A DNA stretch of 64,000 nt from Pampus argenteus (taxonomy: Eukaryota; Chordata; Actinopteri; Scombriformes; Stromateidae), in the NCBI GenBank assembly GCA_036937835.1, contig CM072873.1, positions 10,602,501 through 10,666,500 of the forward strand. The letters run 5' to 3'. Both the position numbers and the translations under genes were made by a program. Numbering within the stretch: position 1 is the stretch's first letter; each line of letters starts with the position of its first letter. Below, one piece after another: positions 52,023 through 61,000 of the stretch. Under the pieces are notes generated by a model, which searched no databases, was not told where the DNA came from, and saw only the letters and a program-made list of their open reading frames with translations.

Positions 52023-55000
52023 GTAAAAAAAAACATGTGCAATGGAATGGAAAACAAAACTTGAACTATGAACTATGTCTTGTTTTGTCTAATCAATGGT
52101 CCAAAAATCAGATATTCAGTTTACCATCATGTATGACCAGTAACTAATCATTGCAGCTCTAGCTGTAATTGATATGATTGCATTTCATCACTCCTATAAA
52201 TTAATGATAACAGTGTAAATTACTTGTATCTGTCATATGTCCACTGTTTGTGTTTCCTCAGACTGAAGGAGATGGAGAAATTGGGGAAATCTCTTCAGCA
52301 GGCCTCCTCCAATGGGAAGAAGGAGGGCGTTGACATCCAACGAACCCTGGACAATCTCAATGCTGATTGGTCCAAACTGGACAGCTTGTGGGCCAACAGG
52401 AAGCAGCATTTGGAGCAAGAGGTGGAGCTCCAGAGACTGAACCAGGAGGGAAACCGGATTGAGGCAACGCTGTCCGGACACGAAGCCCGATTGAGGGTCA
52501 AAGATGTCGGAGTGAGGAAGACTCTAAAAGTCATGACAAAAGTCAAACAAGACTCCAGTTCGAATCCTAAATATACATTTATATTAAACAGAGACATGAA
52601 CGCATGTGATATGTTCTAAATGGAAAAGTTCTACAATATAAATGATGTGTATATCGATAATTTATTTGTGTTTATTGATCCAGGACTCGGTGGACAGTGT
52701 CCACGGTCTGCTGGGTCAACAGGAGGAGCTGGAAGGTCTCCTGAAGGCTTTGGACCAACAAGTTGATCATTTCACTGAGCGCAGCCAGGAGCTCATCAGC
52801 CAACAACACTATGCTGCAAAACAGTAAGGCAACAGAAAAGTCAAACAACAAATATACAATAAACATAGCAAATAAAAACATCAAAATCACTGGAGGAATT
52901 AACACAATACCTGAAGTGTATTACAAGTCCTACAAAACAAAGCTTACTGTTGTTGATATGTGTGTAATTCTGTTTTTAAAACTACTGATTTTATCTTACA
53001 GCATCAAGGAGAGAAGCAGGAGCATCCAGAAAGCCAACAGCAGGCTGAAAGAGAGCAGCGGACAGAGAAGGAGTCTGTTGCTGGCCTCCAAGAAATACCA
53101 GGTACCAAATATGACATATGTCATTCCTATTAAGAAGAATCAAATTCATCCCCCGTCATTTTCAAAAGTCGATTCTCAACATTTTCTTTTCAAGTTTGTT
53201 AGTATAGACCTGGTAGATGTAATCCCTAACAGAGCATGAAGGTGGAAATCACTGCTAGATGATCCACATTTGAACCAGACTCTCTGGTTTGTGCTGCAGG
53301 AGTTCCAGAGAGATGCAGATGAGCTGCTGTTATGGATAGAGGAGAAGTTCAAGGTGGCAGAGGACGAGTCATACCGTGACCCGACCAACATCCTACGAAA
53401 GCTCAAGAGACACGAGGCTGCCGAGAAGGAAATGCAGGCTAACCAGGTCTGGCTGGACGGACTGGTTCAGGTAAACTCCTGCTTCATGGTTCAGTGATGT
53501 ACAGCACACATAGCTAAATATAGTATTATTAGCTGTGTCTCTGGTAATTAATGTTATTTCCTAATGTGACAACAGATACAAAGTCTTTATGTTAACAATC
53601 ACACATACTAAGAGAACATTTGTGTGTGTGTGTGTGTGTGTGTGTTTGTGTGTAGCTGGGGCAGGAGATGCTTGCTGAAGAGCACTACAGCAGTCAGAGT
53701 ATCAGCAGTAAGTCTTCTCAGCTCAGCAGTCGGTGGAGGAGATTACAGGACAAGATGGCCGACAGAGGAGACAAACTGAGACAGGCAGGACAACAGGAGC
53801 AGCTGATGGAGCTGCTCCAGGTCAGTTCCTGAGTGGTCAAACTACTACTAACTGACCAGCCAACATGTTTAACACATAAACATAAACCGTCCAGCTAACC
53901 GATAAGCATACTAACTACCTGGTAGTCTGACTGGCTAACAAAGCAGCTAACTGACGGACAAGCAAATACAACTTGCTAACTAACCTGCTAGCTGACTCAC
54001 CAACTGAGTGATAACTGTGTAGCTCACTGATTTACCTAGCTTACCAACCACCTAACTCACCTGGCTGGTGACTGAATTAATTAATGATTAGCTAACTCTC
54101 CAACTGGCCATTTATTGACTGATTTAGCTAACTAATCAACTTACTACCTAATGTCACTGTTTGGTAAAAACCTAAGATTTTCAACCTGATGATTTGATGA
54201 TACAACATGGAAATCACATAAACAGTAGGTTTCGGTGTCTGTTACATAACGCCTTTCTTCGCTCTTCAGGACGCCAAGCTGAAGATTGAGGCTATTCAGT
54301 GGATGCTGAACAACGCTGCCAAAGGCCATGACCTCCGCTCCAGCCGACAGCTGCTGAAGGTGAGTTGGCTAATGATGGATAAGACTGAAGCTGTAACATA
54401 TCATATTTATATGGGATTCATGTATGTTGGGTGTCAGTTAGCTGTCACTAACTGTTGTGTTTTTTTCACAGGAGCACCAGCAGCTAGAGCAGGACGCCAA
54501 AGAGCTGGCGGAGAAGATCAACTCCATCGTGAGCAGGGCCAAACACCTCGCCTCCAACCATTTTGACTCACACAGGATCCTCCAGGAGACGGACACTTAC
54601 CTCACTCTGTGAGTCTCTGTACACTGAATTAGTATTATACCAATTAAAAAAAGTTGAGACTGAAGTAAAGTATCTTTTTTTGCATCCATTACATTTTGAT
54701 TTTGGTCCTAATTATTGTAGAGAGAGTGCCGATTGCTATTTCATTTAATAATTTAAATCCTCAATTGATAAAGGTGATTAGAGTGTTATCTTGACAATGG
54801 AGAAATGGAGAAATGTTTTTCCTTCGAGGGTAAAACAGGAGTTCCACAGGGTTCTCTCCTTGGTCTTTCAGTTTACATATAAATGACTTACTAGAATCAC
54901 GCCATCATGCAGGTTTTTGGATGCAATGATATAAATCAAGTGTAGAGCTGAAACGATTGGTTGATTAATTCATTGGAAACCATTTTAATTATCCAATAAT

Positions 55001-58000
55001 AATTTTAGTCATTTTAAAATTACAAATACCAAACATCTTCTTATTCCAGCTTCTCAAATGTGAGAATATTTTTCTGTTGTTTGGACAAAACAACATTTGA
55101 AGACATCACAATGACTTGACAAGCTCTGTGCTGCAGGTTTAAGTCCCTGCAGAAGCCTCTGGACCGGCGTCGAGCTCAGTTGGAGGCATTAGTGCTGCTG
55201 TTTGGATTTTATCATGACGTGGATCTGGAGCTCAGCTGGATCTCTGAACACGTTCCTGCATCCGGATCTACAGGATACGACAAGTCTCTGGCAGGAGCCA
55301 TCAGCCTCATGCAGAAACACAAGGTACCAGCTGGATTAGAAATCATTACTTATCTTTAACTGCTGAATACTCTGATTCATATACAGGATACCAGGATATA
55401 GTTTCACTTACGTTGGTTATCTCATGACCTGGATGCAGAAAAAAGTTGCTTCTCTGTAATTTGAGAATGAGACGTGAGACTTGAAATGTCCCTTTATGTA
55501 TAGTACTACTCACATACAGAATGATAACATTTTAGAAAATAATATATTCATATCTGGCTGACTTATATATTGACTCCGTAACCCTGTACCTGAAGAAAAT
55601 AAAAATTAAAAACACCATCAGGTTCAAAGAGTTGCTGTCAACAGCATGTGGAAAATCATTGAGGTTCCCTTTTAACAAATTGCCATGCCACATTATACCA
55701 TGCGTGTATCTCTGTTTATCTAGGAGCTGCAGGCTGAAGTGAACGCTCACTGTAAACACCTGAACCATGTCATGGAGAAGGGGCAGAGTCTGGCCAAATA
55801 CAGCAAATCAGATGAAGAAGTGCTCAAAAGGTGCAAATATTTTTTAAAATCTTTTTCACAGTTGATTGTACATTTCACATTTGTGAATGTTCAATTTCAT
55901 GCCATAAGTTCTTATCTTCAATTTATTAAATAAGCGGTAAAACAGAGATTGGCACTGTAGTGTATTTCTGCTCTTTTAGGTGCAGCCACCTGAGTGCAGA
56001 GTGGGAGGAGCTTGAGGAAGCCTGCAACAGGAGAGCTACCCATTTAAGCAAGTCCATAACCAGAGAACAGGTGAGAGGGACATGATTAGAGGTTATTTTC
56101 TGCTTTGTCAACTGTTTGTGCACTTGAGTAAGACACTCACCACAGCATGTTTTGGAAGCATTTTGTGATGAAATTTTCTCTACATGTAACCCGTCTCCAG
56201 CTGCTGTTGGACTGTTCAGAGCTGGAGTCCAGACTGACTGAGATGCTCCGTTTGATGAACACTGACGACTATGGCAAAGACCAGCCGGCGACACAGAATC
56301 TCATCAATAAACACCAGGTACAACACACACTCTCAGAACTCTGTACTGTATTTGATCAATAGAGGACCTAAAATTATTCCCTGAGGAACTCCTCCTCAAA
56401 GTGAAACAATGTGATGCATAAAAATGATTATCTGTAAATGACCCTTGTGGTTCTGCAGGTGCTGAAGGGGCAACTGGAGGTGCTGGAGGTGGAGATGGAG
56501 GAGTTGGGAGACCAGGTGAAACAGGCAGTAAACAATTGGGGCCTGGAGGAACTCAGCAGGCCCTACAGCCGCCTGAGCAGCCTGAATCAGCAACTGCAGC
56601 ACCAGGCTGCTCTCAGGTAAATACATACTTAGATGATTGAAATGGTAACTAGAGATTACAACTTTTTCACTGAATAAAGTCTTGAAAGCATTTGAATTAT
56701 AATTTTTTGTTGACCACAACATATGTGATTCCAATTCAATTAATGTTGTCCTTTTCTGTCCTGGTGTTTTTACCATCTGCAATGATCAGTTGATTAATCA
56801 ATTGTTCAATCAATGGTAATTGTTCTCTAATGTGAAACTTTTCTGATTCTGCTTAACTTTACATCATAGTAAATGGATGGACAAGTTTTATAGACAATTA
56901 ATCAAGTAATTGGCAGATCAATCGATAATGAAAAAAATCTTTAGTTGCAGTCGTAGTAAAGAGAGAGTAAAACCTTTGTGAACACTGTACTCTGTCTTGC
57001 TATGAGCCTGTCTGTGTCTCTCCTGTCAGAGGTCAAAGGTTAAGAGAAGTTCTCCACCTGCACGAATTCAGATGGGAGTCGTTAGAGTTGGAGGACTGGA
57101 TGAACCAGCAGAGACAGACGGCAGAGTCTCAGGACCTGGGAAATGACTACCAACATGTTCAGGTTACATCTCATTTTCTACTGGCCCACTGATAAGAGAC
57201 AGGTTGATAATATTGGTCGATATGTATTATATCGATATGTATTATATCAGATTTATCAGACAAAGCTCATGAAGGCGTTAAGGTTTTCTAAAACCCTTAG
57301 CATCAAATTGATGCAGTTTGCATTAAATTTGTACTCCTTCTCAGAGTCACGACATGATAAACATAATTATCTTAGATGTTCAATAATTCCTGTAGCCCGA
57401 GAACTTCAGCAGACCTATAATGGCATCACTTGCCAGTAATGGAAACAAATTCAACAGCTGTTTAATGGATTGTTTGTGATGGGAATGTAAAGTAAAGTGG
57501 AGGGTTGTTGTGTTTGTGGTGGGTATTTCAGTTGCTATGTGGAAAGTTTGAAGGTTTCCTGAAGCAGCTGGAGGTCGGAGAGGAGAGACTACAGCGCTGC
57601 AGTGATCTGGCTGCTCGACTGATCCACACTAAACATCCACAGAGCTCCATTGTCAGAGATGCACTCCAGGAGCTCAGGTACATAAAAATGTCCTCACTCC
57701 CAAAGTCTATATCTCAAATACAGTCCTTACAAAGATAGACGTACAAGTACATGCAGACAGACTGGAAATGATTGACCCTTTCCCACATGAACGCAGATGA
57801 ATTCATAATCTTTACTTGTTGAAAACTTTACCTATACGTGATTACTTTTAGATCATTTTCTAAAAGTGCACAATTCACATTGAAACACCTCTTCTTTTGG
57901 GTGTGTACAGGACGATCAGGCTGCCCAATCCAATGTTTACTTGGATTATGCATCTTTGACATCTTCCTTCTTGTCTTCTTTTTCCCTGCAGTGCATGCTG

Positions 58001-61000
58001 GGAGGACTTAAGGGACGTGGCCAGAGAGCGTCAGGATCAGCTGCAGAGAGCGAAGGAATGTCATCACTTTTACCAAGACCTGAGCGATGCACTGACACTC
58101 ATCCGGGTATATGTCTGTCCGTCTGTCTTCTTTGTTACTTTTGTCAGAATTTCTGTTGAACTCTTAATGTCTCCCTCTGCAGGAGCGACAGAAGAGCATC
58201 CCTGATGACATAGCGAAGGATTTGCGAGGAGTGACGTCACAGCTGAGGAAACATGAGGCTCTGCTGCACGAGCTGGCCACCACAGAACAACAGGTACAGA
58301 GATACTGTAATAAAAGCTGTTCCTAGTCCATTTTTGGCTGGTGGATTTGGGCTGATTTTGGCATAAAGTCTAGCACGAGTTCAGTAATCATGCGCGCCTC
58401 ATTTAACATTTAACAACTCATATGGCACACAGCACACATGTATTCAAATTAAAAGTAGTCACTAAATGGAAACTGTAAAAGTTAATACAGGAGACAAATG
58501 AATCATGAGATGCAATATGACATTATGACAATATGACTTTACTAAATGAAACAACAAAAAGTGATAAATAATCTTCTTTGTTGTAGATTTTTATTTTAAT
58601 GTGTGTGTTTGTGTGTGTGTTGCAGTTGCAGGAGCAGCTGGATGGTGTCGACACCATCCTGCACATCTGCACGCCTCAGCTAAAACTCCGCCTTCAGGAA
58701 GTGCAGCAGGAAGTGGTGGAGGGGTGGGAGGAGCTCCGACTTCACACTGAGCAGAGGGAGGTGGAGCTAAAACTAGCATGTCAGAGATACATGTTCCTGA
58801 ACATGGTGAGGACAGATGGACGGATGAATAAACACTCATTAACAAGCCATTTATCACCTGTGTATCTCTGTACTCTGTAGGCTCAGGACTACTTTCTGTG
58901 GTGCAGCCAGCTGATTGGTTCAATGACTGCTGAGGAGAGCATCAGTGATGTGGCGACCGCAGACCTTCAGCTGGCACAACACCAGCATCTGTGGGCTGAG
59001 ATGGAGGCCAGACAGGAGACCTACCAACAGGCTGTGGACATGGGAGAGGAGCTGCAGGAGAAGGACAAAACCAACAGGAAAGAGGTTTGGAGCAGCAAAG
59101 AAAGAACAGAAAATGTTTCTTAAAATGAACAGTATAGTTATTATTATAAATCTGTGTATTGTTATGGACGAGTCTGGTGTTTAAATGTCTTTCTTCGTGG
59201 TTCCTGCAGGTGCTGGAGAAGCTAGATGCGCTGCAGGCAGAGCGAGACAAACTGGAGGAGCAGTGGAACACAAAACAATCCTGGTTAGAAAGCATCCACC
59301 TGGAGCAGGTCTTCTACAGAGACGTTAACAGCATGGACAAAACCTCCAGCTCACAGGAGGTACAACTGATAAAAAAAAAAAGAAATTAGAAACTTCAGTT
59401 TCAGTGGTTAAACCCCTGCTTTGTCTCCACAGATCCTGTTGAAGAACAGCACACTGGGAAACACAGTGGATGAGACAGATGTTTTGATCAAACGTCATGA
59501 AGCTTTTGAGAAGCTGCTCAGCTCGCAGGATGACAAGGTCTGCTGTGCTTTGTTTTATCTCTTCCCTGCTACTGCAATCTAGGGCTAATTCTTTATTCTT
59601 AAGATTTTTAAAAAATGTAAACAAAATTACCATCTCAAGTCCCAGACTCCAATAAGAGCCATGTTAAGTTCAACCAACAGTCTAAAACCTGAACATATTT
59701 AGTTTACAATGATTTGATTTATCAGATCAGATATAAGTGTTTATTAATGTATTTGTCAACAACTATAACTCCCCCTGTGGACACCCAGATGTGTTTGCTG
59801 CTGTATAAACAGATCATATATGACAAATATATAATAACAAATATAATATAATTATATAATAATATAATAAAATCAATCAAATAAAATTAATCTCCAAAAA
59901 GTTACACCTCTGAAATTTAGACATCTGATATTGGCATGTAGAAGTGCTGGATGCTGCGTTGTCATATCCTAATGGCTCCACTACCTCTGTTTGGTCCAGC
60001 TGTCCTCTCTGAAGGGTCTGGCTAAGTGTCTAAAGAGGCAGTTGAGCAGAGAGAAGAGCGTCAGGGTCCAATCAAAACTCAAAGACCTCCTCCAGCGCCG
60101 TGACAGAATCAAGGAGCTGTCCATCAAACGCCGGGAGGAGCTGGAGCTTTCCAGGATGCTGTGCATCTTCAACCGAGACGTTGCCGAGGTAACCGACAGA
60201 CAAGAGACATTGTACTGAACCCATCCAGTTGGAACCTGCCAGTTCCAAGTTAACTGGACAACATCCCAATGTATATTTTTAATCTATGTCTTTAGATTAA
60301 TAAAATATGACCGTTACCTGATATAAAAGAACTATAGCTCAATTGTGTATTATTCTAGTTAACCTAAGCTGTCTGTCTGTCTGTCTGTCCTTGTTTCTGT
60401 ATGTCAGGCTGAGGAGTGGGTTTCTGAGCGGATGCAAAAGATGGCTGAGGATGGTAAAGCTGACCTCAGCAGTCTGCATACCAAGATGAAGCTCCTCCAA
60501 AAACATCAGGTGTTTGAGGCCGAGATCCTGGCTCACAGCGAGATCATCAGCTCTGTGCTGCAGGTAAGATACGATAAAGTGAAATGAGATGAGAGAGATA
60601 CGATGAGGTAAACAGGTGGATGAGGTGGGATGAGATAAGAAAGATTTGATTAGACATCATGACATGCAATGAAAAATGATGAGGTAAAGATTAGATATGA
60701 GATTAGATGAAGTAAAGTGAGCTGAAAGATTAATGATGAGATGTGAAGAGAAAAAAATGTGATTATCTTGAGAGACCTTAAAGTGACATGAAGATGAAAT
60801 GAGGTGGTGAGATGAAACATGGTCCAGTGATTGGATAAGATGACAGAAGGTGAGATGTAAATATATATAAAACCTAAGCTTGATTAGTTCAGATAAAATA
60901 AGATAAGATAAGAGATGAGATGAAATGTTAAATGATTAGATGATACATGAACAGCTGATAAAAGATAGGATGTAGAAAGATGACATGAAATAAATGAGAT

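Noticed and set aside
53860..54145. Possible CRISPR-like array or regular satellite
   Set aside because: Units are irregular, no fixed repeat/spacer structure, and this is vertebrate nuclear DNA.
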